A program made the position numbers and the translations under genes. From Acidobacteriota bacterium (GTDB lineage Bacteria > Acidobacteriota > Terriglobia > Bryobacterales > UBA6623), in NCBI GenBank assembly GCA_027592785.1, contig JAQCLD010000004.1:1-64000 (forward strand): a stretch of DNA of 64,000 nucleotides, in the 5' to 3' direction. The notes under the pieces were generated by a model, which did not search any database, was not told the DNA's origin, and saw only the letters and a list, made by a program, of their open reading frames with translations. Below are positions 19,788 to 30,500 of this stretch, in pieces (the first letter of the stretch is position 1; every line of letters starts with the position of its first letter).

Positions 19788-21497
19788 ATGGCCGCTGACA
19801 CCATCCATCCTGTTGCGCCTTCCGAAGCGTTTGAGTTCGGCGACCCGACTCCGAATGCGGTAGGCCGCGCAGCGCTCGTTTCGTATGAGCACTGCGTCGT
19901 TCACTTGGAAGAGGATTCGCGGCCGCGGCTGTTGTGGTCCGGCGAAGACTTAGTTAGCGCCAAACTGCCGAAAGATACGCGCGTCATTTATCCCAAGCCG
20001 ACAATCGCACCGTTGAAAGACCGCGACGCGGCGATCCGCTATGCGCTAGAACACCCGGAAGACGCCAAGCCGCTCCCGGCGCAGCTGCGTCCGGGGATGA
20101 AGGTCACAGTGGCTATCGACGACATCTCCCTGCCGCTGCCGCCGATGCGCCGGCCGGATCTGCGCCAGACGGTGTTGGAAATCGTCCTCGAGATGCTCGC
20201 CGAGCACGGCGTCACCGATGTGGAGTTGATCATCGCCACCTCGTTCCACCGGCGGATGGAGGCTTTTGAGATTCGTCACGCGGTAGGCGAAAAGGTCTTC
20301 AAGGCGTACTTCCCGACGAAGCTGTATTGTCATGACGGCGAAGCGATTGACGGCATGGTCGAGTTGGGCCGCACCGAACTGGGCGAAGCCGTGAGGATGA
20401 ATCGCCGCGCGGCGGAATCGGACCTGCTCATCTACGTCAACATCAACTTGGTGCCGATGGACGGTGGGGCCAAGAGCATCGCCATCGGATTGTGCGATTA
20501 CGCAGCGCTTCAAGCCCACCACAACCCGAAGACCATACGCGACTCGAATTCGTACTTCGATCCTGGCAAGTCGGAACTAGCGTCGTCGGCCGAAAGACAG
20601 GCCGCTGTCATCAAACAGCACCTCAACTGCTTTCACATCGAGACGGTCGTCAACAATCAGATGTTCGACCCGCTGATGCCCTTCTTCACCAAGAACGAAG
20701 ACGACTGGAATTTGCTGGATCGCACGGCGTTCGGCGTCTCGAAATGGGCTTTGAGCAAGATGCCGCGGCAGACCAAACGCGACTTGTTGTTCAAGATTCT
20801 TTCGCCTTACGGCTTAATCGCCGTTCACGCCGGCGAGACGAACGCGACGCACGCCAAGACGCTGGCTTACTGCAACCAGCAGTACTGCATCCCCGTCGAA
20901 GGCCAGTCGGACGTGGCGGTGATGGGCGTTCCGTTTGTGTCGCCGTACAACGTTCATTCGGCGTTGAACCCGATCTTGGTGCAGGTGATGGTGTTGGGCT
21001 ATTTGTTCAACATGTACCGGGGCATGCCCATCGTCAAACAAGGCGGCGTGCTGATCGTTACGCATCCGCTGTACAACGAGTTCGACCGCAAGCACCACCC
21101 TTCGTATCACGAGTTTTTCCATCGCGTGCTGCCCGAGACCACCGACGCCTTTCAATTGGCGCGCAAGTACGAGGCGGAGTTCGCCGCTAACCCGGAATAC
21201 ATTGAGCAGTACCGCACCGGCTACGCCTATCACGGCGTCCATCCGTTCTACATGTGGTACTGGGGCGAGAATGGCCGGGCGCACGTTGGCAAGGTAATCT
21301 GCGTCGGCGCCGAAGACAAGCGTACAGCCGAGGTCATGGGTTGGGAAACGGCCAAGAGCATGGCTGAGGCGCTGGAAATGGCGCAGTCCTTCGTTGGCCG
21401 CAAGCCCAGTGTGACCCACGTGCACATCCCTCCGATCAGCATGGTCGACGTCATGGGCGTGCCGCAGCATGTCTCGGGAGAGGATGCGTCGCGGTGA
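19788..21497 (+). CDS. LarA-like (DUF2088, lactate racemase-type) protein, extended ~569 aa
   Basis: IIATSFHRRMEAFEIRHAVG (LarA HRxM region), GGAKSIAIGLCDYAALQAHHNP (LarA GGxKS...H region). Confidence 0.8.
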   Translation: MAADTIHPVAPSEAFEFGDPTPNAVGRAALVSYEHCVVHLEEDSRPRLLWSGEDLVSAKLPKDTRVIYPKPTIAPLKDRDAAIRYALEHPEDAKPLPAQLRPGMKVTVAIDDISLPLPPMRRPDLRQTVLEIVLEMLAEHGVTDVELIIATSFHRRMEAFEIRHAVGEKVFKAYFPTKLYCHDGEAIDGMVELGRTELGEAVRMNRRAAESDLLIYVNINLVPMDGGAKSIAIGLCDYAALQAHHNPKTIRDSNSYFDPGKSELASSAERQAAVIKQHLNCFHIETVVNNQMFDPLMPFFTKNEDDWNLLDRTAFGVSKWALSKMPRQTKRDLLFKILSPYGLIAVHAGETNATHAKTLAYCNQQYCIPVEGQSDVAVMGVPFVSPYNVHSALNPILVQVMVLGYLFNMYRGMPIVKQGGVLIVTHPLYNEFDRKHHPSYHEFFHRVLPETTDAFQLARKYEAEFAANPEYIEQYRTGYAYHGVHPFYMWYWGENGRAHVGKVICVGAEDKRTAEVMGWETAKSMAEALEMAQSFVGRKPSVTHVHIPPISMVDVMGVPQHVSGEDASR

Positions 21498-22471
21498 AGA
21501 CGATTCTGATCACCGGCGCGACGGGCTTTCTGGGGACGCACCTGATCTCCAAGCTTCGCAGCGAAGAACCTGAGGCACGGCTGCGCGTCATGGTCAGGGG
21601 GACAGGACCAACCACGCAGATGGACGGCGTCGAAGTCGTTCGCGGCGATATCACCAAAAGCGCCGAAGTGATTGCTGCTGCTGTGGGCGTTGATGAGATC
21701 TACCACGCGGCAGGCTTCGTGGAACGTCAGTCCTTGCGGCCTTGGCGGCTCTACGGCGCCCACGTGGAAGGCACGCGCAACGTCTGCGAAGCCATGCTGG
21801 CGCACGGAGTAAAGAAAGCGGTCTTCGTCTCCAGTTCAGGTACCTGCGCTGTCGGCGCCGATCCGGTTGACCGCGATGAGACGGCGCCGTTTTCGCAGCA
21901 GGTCGTTTGGAACTGGCCCTATTACCTGAGCAAGATCTACGCCGAGAAGTTGTCGGAGTGGTACGTGCAGCATCGCGACTTGGACATTGTCCAGGTCAAC
22001 CCGACGCTGCTGTTGGGACCCGGTGACGAAAGAAGGTCCTCGACCGGCGATGTGGAGCTATTCCTCAAAGGCGGCATCATGGTACTGCCCTCGGGCGGCC
22101 TCAACATCGTCGATGTTCGCGACGCCGCCATGGGTTTGATCTTGGCTATGCGCAAGGGCCGCAAGGGCGAACGGTATCTGCTGGGAGGAGCGAACATGAC
22201 CTTCCACGAGTGGATTCAACGGACCGCCAAGATTGCCGGCATTTCCGCACCCAAACTCATGTTGCCCTTGCCGCTGCAACTCTGGGGCGCACGCATCATG
22301 CGCCGGCTGTTGCCGCTCGTAGGCAAACGCTGGGAACTCGACGACGCTTCAATCCAGATGTCCGCGGTGTATTGGTATTGCAGTTCCAAGAAGGCGCGCG
22401 ACGAGCTGGGCTTTGAAACTCGCGACCCGCAAGAAACGTTGACCGAGACAGTGGCCTACCTACGCACGTAA
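21494..22471 (+). CDS. NAD-dependent epimerase/dehydratase (extended SDR)
   Basis: ILITGATGFLGTHLISKL (Rossmann GxxGxxG), SSSGTCAVG, YYLSKIYAE (YxxxK). Confidence 0.9.
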   Translation: MKTILITGATGFLGTHLISKLRSEEPEARLRVMVRGTGPTTQMDGVEVVRGDITKSAEVIAAAVGVDEIYHAAGFVERQSLRPWRLYGAHVEGTRNVCEAMLAHGVKKAVFVSSSGTCAVGADPVDRDETAPFSQQVVWNWPYYLSKIYAEKLSEWYVQHRDLDIVQVNPTLLLGPGDERRSSTGDVELFLKGGIMVLPSGGLNIVDVRDAAMGLILAMRKGRKGERYLLGGANMTFHEWIQRTAKIAGISAPKLMLPLPLQLWGARIMRRLLPLVGKRWELDDASIQMSAVYWYCSSKKARDELGFETRDPQETLTETVAYLRT

Positions 22472-22476
22472 AGCTG

Positions 22477-23427
22477 ATGGCTGAAGCGGTCGCGATTCTG
22501 AATCCCCAAGCAGCAGGCGGCAGCGTTCGGGGCCGCTGGCCCCAGTACGAGGCGGCGCTTCGACAACGTATCCCCCAACTGCAGGTTCTTTGGAGCGAGC
22601 GGCCTTGGCATGCGGCGGAGTTGACCCAGCAGGCCTTGGAACGCGGCGCCGAACTGATCATTGCCGTTGGCGGCGACGGTACGCTGCATGAAGTGGTCAA
22701 TGGATTTCTCTCACACGACGCGCCGCTGAACCCACTAGCGCGTTTGGGGTACGTGCCGATGGGTACAGGGGGAGATTTCCAACGGACGCTTCAGGCCCCC
22801 GTCGAGCCCGAACTGGCGGCGGCGTATCTTGCCAACGGGCGAGTAACCGCGATCGATGTCGGCAAGGTGCGCTTTGTTGGGCCCGGGGACGAAACCGTCT
22901 TACAGCGGTACTTCATCAACCTGTTGAGTTTCGGCATGGGGGGAGATGTCTCGGTAGCGGCCAAGAAGAACATCTTCTCTAAAATCAATGGCAAAGCCGC
23001 ATTCCTTTGGGCGACGCTTCAAGTCTTCTTCCGTTATCGAGGAAAGTCCGTGGATCTGCTGTTCGACGACGGGGAGACGCTGCACGATGTCGATATCACC
23101 AACGTTGCTGTAGGCAATGGCCAGTACCACGGCGGCGGTATGCATCCCTGTCCTGAGGCTTCGCTGACCAGTGGCTTGCTCGACGTGACCATCATCGACC
23201 ATCTCTCATGGTTTGAACTCCTGCGGGATTTGCCGGTGCTCTACTCCGACGCCATCTACAAACATCCCAAGGTTCATCGGCGGCAGGTTCGTAAGTTGGT
23301 CGCCCGTTCAGCGGACCTTACCCGCGCGGAAGTCGACGGTGAGGCGGCAGGTGCGTTGCCGCTTGAGATTACTGTTCTGCCCGGTGTCCTGCCTATGCTC
23401 TGGCCCGCCGGTCGGGAACTGCGCTAG
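22477..23427 (+). CDS. Diacylglycerol kinase-family lipid kinase
   Basis: VAILNPQAAGGSVRGRW, IIAVGGDGTLHEVVNGF, GYVPMGTGGDFQRTL. Confidence 0.92.
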   Translation: MAEAVAILNPQAAGGSVRGRWPQYEAALRQRIPQLQVLWSERPWHAAELTQQALERGAELIIAVGGDGTLHEVVNGFLSHDAPLNPLARLGYVPMGTGGDFQRTLQAPVEPELAAAYLANGRVTAIDVGKVRFVGPGDETVLQRYFINLLSFGMGGDVSVAAKKNIFSKINGKAAFLWATLQVFFRYRGKSVDLLFDDGETLHDVDITNVAVGNGQYHGGGMHPCPEASLTSGLLDVTIIDHLSWFELLRDLPVLYSDAIYKHPKVHRRQVRKLVARSADLTRAEVDGEAAGALPLEITVLPGVLPMLWPAGRELR

Positions 23428-23675
23428 CGGAACCGCTATCTGTTCCAGAACGGTACACGATACGCGCTTCTAGGCGCCGGCGAGCTGTTCCGTTTTGGAA
23501 ATGCGTGCTCCGTAACGGGATTTGCTGTGCTGTAGCCAGGCCTAAGTGCTTGATAATCGTCTTTTGCGCTCCATCGCGCGACCATGTCGGCGTCCCTTTC
23601 ACAGGGTCGTATCCTATTTATTCTGAAAGGGTTATGCCATCTGCTCGTTTGGACGATCAGGTGCATACATATGCT

Positions 23676-23722
23676 CATCCCGGTATCGGTAACAGATCGA
23701 TACCGTAAGCCCGTAACTCTAC
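23676..23722 (+). promoter_or_regulatory. Two adjacent hairpins in the leader of the FliA/WhiG-type sigma gene
   Basis: GGTATCG-gtaacagat-CGATACC followed by CCGTA-actc-TACGG, then AAGGAG SD and ATG at 23750. Confidence 0.5.
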
Positions 23723-23749
23723 GGACCGGAAGTAAGGAGCGGGTCATCG

Positions 23750-24526
23750 ATGGCAGCCCAATCGGCAGCGGCAGTAGCGCACGTAGCACTGAGTGCGCAG
23801 GAGCGTGAGGATAGGATCATCCAACATCTCCCATTGGTTAGAGTGATCGCCCACCGCGTCAGGGAACGGCTGCCGGTACAAGTCGAGCTGGACGACCTGG
23901 TTCACGCCGGCGTCATTGGGCTCTTCGATGCGGTGGACCGCTTCCAACCTGACAAGAACGTCGTTTTTCACCTCTATGCGAAGCACCGCATACGCGGAGC
24001 GATTCTCGACAGTCTGCGCCAGCTGGACTGGGCCTCGCGAGACCAACGCAAACGGTTCAAGTCGATCGACAGCGCGGTCCACGAGCAGGGACAGAAGCTG
24101 GGGCTAGCTCCCGACGACGCGGAAGTCGCAAGTGGTCTGGGCATCACTGAGGCGGAGCTGATTCGCCAGAAGCGGGACCTGCAAGCCGCGGGACTCGTTG
24201 CCGTTCAGCCTCACAAGGTCGAGCAGTACGAGTATTCGATGACCTTGGACAACGCCCAGTCCAAAGATGAATTGCCGGATGGTCATATGGCTAGACAAGA
24301 GATGCGCGAGGCGTTGAATGCCGCGATCACCACCTTGCCGACCCGCTATCAAAAGGTCATCTCGATGTATTACCGCGAAGACTGGACGATGAAAGAAATC
24401 GGGCGGGAGCTGGGAGTTAATGAGAGCCGGGTCTCCCAGATCCACAAAGCGGCATTGCACAAGCTGAGTGGAGCGCTGCGGTCCGCCGGCTATTCCGAGG
24501 AATCGGGAATGCTTGCTGACATTTAG
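23750..24526 (+). CDS. FliA/WhiG-family RNA polymerase sigma factor
   Basis: HLPLVRVIAHRV, LDDLVHAGVIGLFDAVDRFQPDKNV, RIRGAILDSLRQLDWASR, LGVNESRVSQIHKAAL. Confidence 0.93.
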   Translation: MAAQSAAAVAHVALSAQEREDRIIQHLPLVRVIAHRVRERLPVQVELDDLVHAGVIGLFDAVDRFQPDKNVVFHLYAKHRIRGAILDSLRQLDWASRDQRKRFKSIDSAVHEQGQKLGLAPDDAEVASGLGITEAELIRQKRDLQAAGLVAVQPHKVEQYEYSMTLDNAQSKDELPDGHMARQEMREALNAAITTLPTRYQKVISMYYREDWTMKEIGRELGVNESRVSQIHKAALHKLSGALRSAGYSEESGMLADI

Positions 24527-24600
24527 GGGCTCATTGAACCCCTTCTTTGTTGCGGATCTCGATCCTTGACGCCACGACCGGTTATCCTGGGAATGGCTTC

Positions 24601-25830
24601 ATGGCCCCACGCTATTTTTGTCTGATTTGCCGCCATGCGACGTCTGGCCCGGGGGAGCCTTGTCCTCATTGCCAGAGTCGTCAGGTGGCCATGGTCGGAG
24701 CCACTCCCCAGCTGCTGGTCATCGTGTTTGTGGCCATGTTCGCGCTGTTCGTCGGCACCGGTTATTACAACCGGGCTTTCAACCTTGAGCGCGAGGCCCG
24801 TGCAGAGGAGCACTACCGTTTAGGGCGGACCTTCGCTGACTACGGATACTTCGACGGAGCAATCGAGCATTTTGGCGACGCGCTGCTTTACGACCGCGGC
24901 AAGTTTGACTATCGCCTCGGACTGACCCTCGCACTCTATGAATCGGGCCGCTACCAAGAGGCCGAGCTTCAGCTGCGGCAACTCAGGACCGTGGACCCGA
25001 CCCGGGCCGTCGTCAATCGACTGCTGGCGCGGCTTGCCAGCGGGAATGGCCGCGGCGAGGAAGCGATTCAGTATTACCGAACAGCAATTTACGGCCGTTG
25101 GGATCAGAATCCGGAACAGAATCGCTTAGATACGCGCCTGGAGTTCGTCGACTTTTTGGAAGCGCAAGGCGAATCACTGCAACTCGTGGGCGAACTCGTG
25201 AGTTTGCTGCGTGACGAGCCTGCCGATGATGTTCTCGCCAAGCGCGTGGGCCTGATGTTCTTGGATGCCGGTTCTCCCGCCGAGGCGCTGCGCACGCTGC
25301 GGCCTTTGGCGGCGGCCAGTCCGAGAGATGCCAGCCTTCGAGGCGCATTGGGTAAGGCCTATTTTCAGACCGGGGAGTACGGCTTAGCGGTCCTGGAGCT
25401 GCAGGCGGCGATCACGCTGAGTTCCGACGTCCAGGTGCAAGAGCTTTTAGCGGAGGCCAACGAAATTGTTTCCTTGGATCCGAACTATCTCAGAGTCAGC
25501 CGCAGAGAGCCGCTGTTGAGTCCGCGGCAGCGTTTTACTCGGAGCAGGGAAGTACTGCGTCGAACGACTGCGTATCTCGATTACTGCTACAACCCGCTTG
25601 GCGACGAACGCATCGGCCCGTTGCCGCCTCTCTCGCCCGAGGCTACGGCCGTTTTTGGGGCGGCGCGCGCCGCGCTAGCGGAAACCGGACGGCCCGCGGA
25701 CTATGGCGAAGCCACCGAGCGCAACCTGAGCGTTGCGGCTGATCTGTGGGCGACACGTTCGACGATCTGCACCAACGTGTGGAATGAGGACGACGCCCTG
25801 GGGCGCGTCTTGCAGGGAGTGGCGCGTTGA
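24601..25830 (+). CDS. TPR protein with N-terminal zinc ribbon and one TM helix
   Basis: CLICRHATSGPGEPCPHC; TM LLVIVFVAMFALFVGTGYY; TPR repeats. Confidence 0.8.
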   Translation: MAPRYFCLICRHATSGPGEPCPHCQSRQVAMVGATPQLLVIVFVAMFALFVGTGYYNRAFNLEREARAEEHYRLGRTFADYGYFDGAIEHFGDALLYDRGKFDYRLGLTLALYESGRYQEAELQLRQLRTVDPTRAVVNRLLARLASGNGRGEEAIQYYRTAIYGRWDQNPEQNRLDTRLEFVDFLEAQGESLQLVGELVSLLRDEPADDVLAKRVGLMFLDAGSPAEALRTLRPLAAASPRDASLRGALGKAYFQTGEYGLAVLELQAAITLSSDVQVQELLAEANEIVSLDPNYLRVSRREPLLSPRQRFTRSREVLRRTTAYLDYCYNPLGDERIGPLPPLSPEATAVFGAARAALAETGRPADYGEATERNLSVAADLWATRSTICTNVWNEDDALGRVLQGVAR

Positions 25831-27572
25831 ACTGGCAACCGCTCGCAGCCGTCGCGCGAAGGCAAGGTCAACGTCTGGTGCAGCTTGGCAACCGTGCGCC
25901 GGTGATGGGCGAGACCCAGCGCTTCTTGTTGCTCTCGATCATTATTGGAATCTTTGCCGGCCTCACGGTGGTCTGTTTCCACATCTCCATTGAATTCTTC
26001 AGCTGGGCCACGGTCGAAGGGCTTGGCAACCGAAGCTGGTGGGCCTTGGTGCTTTGGCCGGCCGTCGGCGGCGGAGTGGCTTACTTCTTGACGGACCGCT
26101 ACTTTCCGGCGGCACGCGGCAGCGGAGTGAACTCCACCAAGGCTGCGCTCTATATCTCGGACGGCTACGTGCCGTTCAGCAGCGTCTTGGGCAAGTATGT
26201 GTCGAGCACGATCTCGATCGGCACCGGTAATCCCATGGGCCCGGAAGACCCGGCATTGCTGATGGGCTCCGGAATCGCGAGCTTCTTGGGGCGCACCTTC
26301 CGCTTGACCAGAGACAACATGCGCATGATCGCGCCGATCGGCGCGGCGGCAGGGATCGGCGCTGCGTTTAATACTCCTATCACGGCCGTACTGTTCGTCA
26401 TGGAAGAAGTCGTGGCGTCGTGGAATGCGGGAGTGCTCGGCTCCATCGTGCTGTCAGCCGTCTCGGCCGTTGTCGTTAGCCGCTGGTATTTGGGCGACGA
26501 TCCGCTCTATGCTGTACCGCAGTTTGCGCTGACGAACTATACGGAGCTGATTGTTTATGCCCTGATGGGTATCATCAGCGGCTACCTTTCGGCCTGGTTC
26601 ACCCAGTTCGCGGCCTCCGTGCGCGAACTGGTCCGCACCACCAAGCGCATCCATGTCTACCTCTTGCCGGTGCTGGCCGGCCTGTTGGTGGGCGTTATTG
26701 GAGTTCGCGTGCCGGAGGTCTTTGGCGCAGGCTACGGAGCCATCGACAGTGCTTTGCACGATCGTTACCTGTGGCAGTTCTTACTTTTGTTGGCGGCGCT
26801 GAAGATGGTGACCACCTCGCTCTGTTTCGCCGTTGGCACGCCCGGAGGCATGTTTGCACCAACGCTATTCATTGGCGCGATGATCGGCGGCGGCGTTGGC
26901 GGCCTGGCCCACGAGTACTGGCCGTTCCCCACAAGCACGGCCGGCGCCTACGTTTTGGTCGGCATCGGAACGTTCTTTGCCGGATTGTTTCGTGCTCCGA
27001 TGACTTCGATCTTCATGGTGTTCGAGATCAGCCGCAGCTACGTCATCATCCTGCCGGTGATGGTCGCCAATGTCATCGCCTTATTGATTTCGCGAACGCT
27101 TCAGCACGATTCGCTGCTGCAGATTGCAGCACGACAAGACGGGCTCGACCTGCCGTCGGTGGAGGAGCAAAGAGAATCGTCTCCGCTCAGCGTTGAGGAT
27201 GCCATGCAGGTGGGCTCCGGCCGAGTCTTTCCGTCGAGCACCACTGTCGAGACGGCCTTCAACCGGATGAGCGAGCAGGAGTTGACTACGGCCTTGATCG
27301 GCGTACACGGCAAGGGTTGGTCGTGGGTCGAGTTGGAAGATATATCGAAGGCGATCGAGAAAGGTCAGAGTGCGGATTCCGTCTGGAAGGCTCTGAGCGT
27401 GCGCGCTGTCGTGCGGCTTTATCCGGATCTATCTCTCGATTCCGCGATGCGCGTCCTCGCGACCTATCCGATCTTGCCCGTGTCGAGTCGCGCCAATCCC
27501 AACCTATTGCTCGGTACGCTCACGCTAGAGGACGTACACAAAGCCTACGGGATCCCCGAGGACACTCTCTAG
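25827..27572 (+). CDS. ClC-type chloride channel with C-terminal CBS-like region
   Basis: GSGVNSTKAAL, GTGNPMGPEDPALLMGSGIASFLGR, AAAGIGAAFNTPITAVLFVMEEV, GTPGGMFAPTLFIGAMIGG. Confidence 0.92.
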   Translation: MNWQPLAAVARRQGQRLVQLGNRAPVMGETQRFLLLSIIIGIFAGLTVVCFHISIEFFSWATVEGLGNRSWWALVLWPAVGGGVAYFLTDRYFPAARGSGVNSTKAALYISDGYVPFSSVLGKYVSSTISIGTGNPMGPEDPALLMGSGIASFLGRTFRLTRDNMRMIAPIGAAAGIGAAFNTPITAVLFVMEEVVASWNAGVLGSIVLSAVSAVVVSRWYLGDDPLYAVPQFALTNYTELIVYALMGIISGYLSAWFTQFAASVRELVRTTKRIHVYLLPVLAGLLVGVIGVRVPEVFGAGYGAIDSALHDRYLWQFLLLLAALKMVTTSLCFAVGTPGGMFAPTLFIGAMIGGGVGGLAHEYWPFPTSTAGAYVLVGIGTFFAGLFRAPMTSIFMVFEISRSYVIILPVMVANVIALLISRTLQHDSLLQIAARQDGLDLPSVEEQRESSPLSVEDAMQVGSGRVFPSSTTVETAFNRMSEQELTTALIGVHGKGWSWVELEDISKAIEKGQSADSVWKALSVRAVVRLYPDLSLDSAMRVLATYPILPVSSRANPNLLLGTLTLEDVHKAYGIPEDTL

Positions 27573-30500
27573 GAGCATTTGGCGGCGTCAACGGCGCTGC
27601 TAATAGCTGTGAGCAGCGCTTCGTCTTGGAATGGTTTGATCAGATAATCATCCACGCCGATTTCTTGCGCGCGGTCGCGGTGCTTCTTGCCTGCTCGCGA
27701 GGTGAGCATCAGGATCGGAATCTGAGCGAATACGCCGGACTTCAAATTTGCGGCAAGCTCGTAGCCGTCCATGCGAGGCATCTCGACGTCGCATAGGATG
27801 GCGTCGGGAGGCGTCGGCATTTCTTTAAGAGCCTCAAGCGCTTCGATGCCGTCCCTGGCAGCCACGGTGATCCAGTCGGCGGACTCCAACAGTCTGGTTA
27901 CCACTCTGCGCACGCTGAGCGAGTCATCCACGATTAAGACCTTGAGCTGTTGGTCGTTGATCTCGTCCCGCGCCTCCATTTGGTCCCGTCGGAATTCGAC
28001 CGGAGGAGTATCCACAAGCTGACCTGGATTGAGGATGAGCACGACCGAACCGTCTCCGGCGATGGTCGCGGCGCTGATGCCGTGAACCCGCCGCAGCAGG
28101 CCGCCCATGTTCTTCACCACAACCTCAGCAGCCTCTTGGATGCGGTCGGCGAGCAGCACGAACGATCTCTTGCCGGCATCGATGACCATTGCCGCCACGC
28201 GATCCGGTTCGGGATCCGCTTCGCCCGGCAAGTTGAGTGCATCCGCCAGGCGCACCGCCTTGTAGCGCTTGCCTTCGAAGTCGACGTACTCGCCTTGAGG
28301 CGTGTTGCCGACATCCTTGGGATGCAGCTTGATGACCTGACGCACGGTGTGCATCGGAGCGGCAAACACCTGAGAGTTGGCCTGTACCATGAGCACCCGC
28401 GCTACCGCGAGACTCGTGGGCAAACCGATGGAGAAGCTGCTGCCGATCCCTCTCTCGGAATGAATACCGATCGAACCATTGAGCGATTCGATTGCCGAGC
28501 GGACGACGTCCATGCCCACGCCCCGTCCGGAAACTTCACTGACCTTGGCGGCCGTACTGAATCCGCTGTGGAAGATTAGTTCGAACGTTTCGTCTTGGGT
28601 CAGCAGTCCGGCTGCTCGTTGAGAGTGGATACCGCGTTCGACGGCCTTGCTGCGCAGAGCCTCCACGTCGAGCCCGCCGCCGTCGTCGCGGATTTCGATA
28701 GCGGCCCGGGCGCCTTCAAGATAAGCGCGTAGCGTGACAACGCCCTCTTCGGGCTTGCCTGCAGCAGTGCGCTTCTCGGAAGATTCAATGCCATGGTCGA
28801 CCGCATTGCGCAGCAAATGCTCCAACGGTCCGGTGATCTCTTCGAGGACGCTCTTGTCCAGTTCGACCTCGCTGCCGACCACTTCCAGGCGAACCTTCTT
28901 GTTGCAGGCCTGGGCGGCGACTCGCACGGTGCGGTGCAATCGATTTTCGAGAGACGAGATTGGCGCCATGCGCAGGCGCATTAGTCCGTCCTGCACCTCC
29001 CCGGTGAGCCGGCTGAGTCGAACCAGCGAGTTCTGAAACTCTCCGGCAACTCCATGCAACTGCGTGCCGGCGGCCGAGATGTCGGCGGCAGCCTCGTTGA
29101 GGTCGCGAGACAACAAGTGGAACTCGCTGTAGCGATCGAACTCCAGCGAGTCGAACGAGCCCGCGGAGGAGCCCCCGGCGTAGGTCAACGGAGATCCGAC
29201 AGAATCTCCGCCTTCCGCCATCGCCTTGACTGCGTAGTCAGTTTCCAGTTTTCCGGTAAGTTGCGTAATCCGTTCGCCGCTCAGTTTCAGTTCGCCGCTT
29301 TCACGTGTGAAGCGGCGGCAATGTTGCTCGAAGTTAGAACGGCTGACAATGAGTTCGCTGACTAAGCGAACAAGCTCTTCCACACGTTCTAGCGGAACGC
29401 GGGCGTACTGTCCGCTCGGCGACTTGCCGGCAGCGAATGACGCCGACGGCTGCGGCGACGCGGCTGGGGCAGGCACGGACGCTGCGGCCTCGACAGCAGC
29501 AGCGGGCTCCTCGTCGAAAATCGGCGCATCAAAGGTCGGCTCTTCGGGGACCAGATCGTCCGTCTGTAGAGCCTGTAGAAAACCGTCGTAACGAGCGGAC
29601 AATTCCAGAGCGCGTTTGCGGCCCGCCGCGTCGGCGCCCTTAGCCTCGGTGACCGTTTGGATCAGATCGGCGCTTTCTTGGATCAGATCGAGGACCGCGC
29701 TCTCTAGCGGCGCTCCGCTCTCGTACAACACATCGAGCAAATCCTCGGAGCGATGCGCCACGCGTTGTGCCGAGCGCAATCCGACCATTCCGGCCGCGCC
29801 CTTGATCGTATGCATCGAACGCCGAACTTCCTGCAATACTTCAGGCGCGACCGGCGTATCCCGCAGCGCTCGTAGGTTCTTGGCGATGAGACCAAGATGC
29901 TCGTCCGCCTCCTCCTGGAAGACTTCAAGCAGCTCGCCGTCGGTGGCCTGATCCTGCTCCAGATCGTCCGTCGCTTCCGCGGCAGTCTCATCGACGAGCG
30001 CCGGCTCCTCGTCTGCGAACAGATCCATCTCGCCAGGGTCGGGCAGCGCGACATCGACATGCAGCGCGCCGTTGAGCAGCGTCGCGTACTCGGCATCCAG
30101 AGTGAGTACTGCGGCTCGAGTCTCGTCGTTTGCGCGGCCCGCTTCCGAAATATCCTGAATGACGTCAGCCGTCCGCTGGATCAAGTGGAGAATGTCTGCC
30201 GTCGGATTTGTCTCGGACTCATACAACCGGTCCAGCAGATCCTCGGACCCGTGCGCCACACGTTGCGCCGAACGCAGCCCGACCATTCCGGCGGCGCCCT
30301 TGATCGTGTGCATCGAACGCCGAATTTCTTGTAGAACCTCGCGGTCGCCCGGCTCGGTCTGAAGCGTGCGGAGGTTCGCCGCCAGCATTCCTAGATGCTC
30401 GGCAGCCTCCTCTTGGAAGACTTCCAACAACTCGCCGTCAACCGGAGCGTCTTCCTCCAGGGTGGCGCTAGCCGCCGGTGCAGGGGTAGATTCGCTCGCC

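Noticed and set aside
20814-21470. 218-aa ORF antisense to the LarA-like gene
   Set aside because: Shadow ORF with Val/His/Arg bias; no motif.
27950-28579. 209-aa + ORF antisense to cheA
   Set aside because: Shadow of the CheA-encoding strand.
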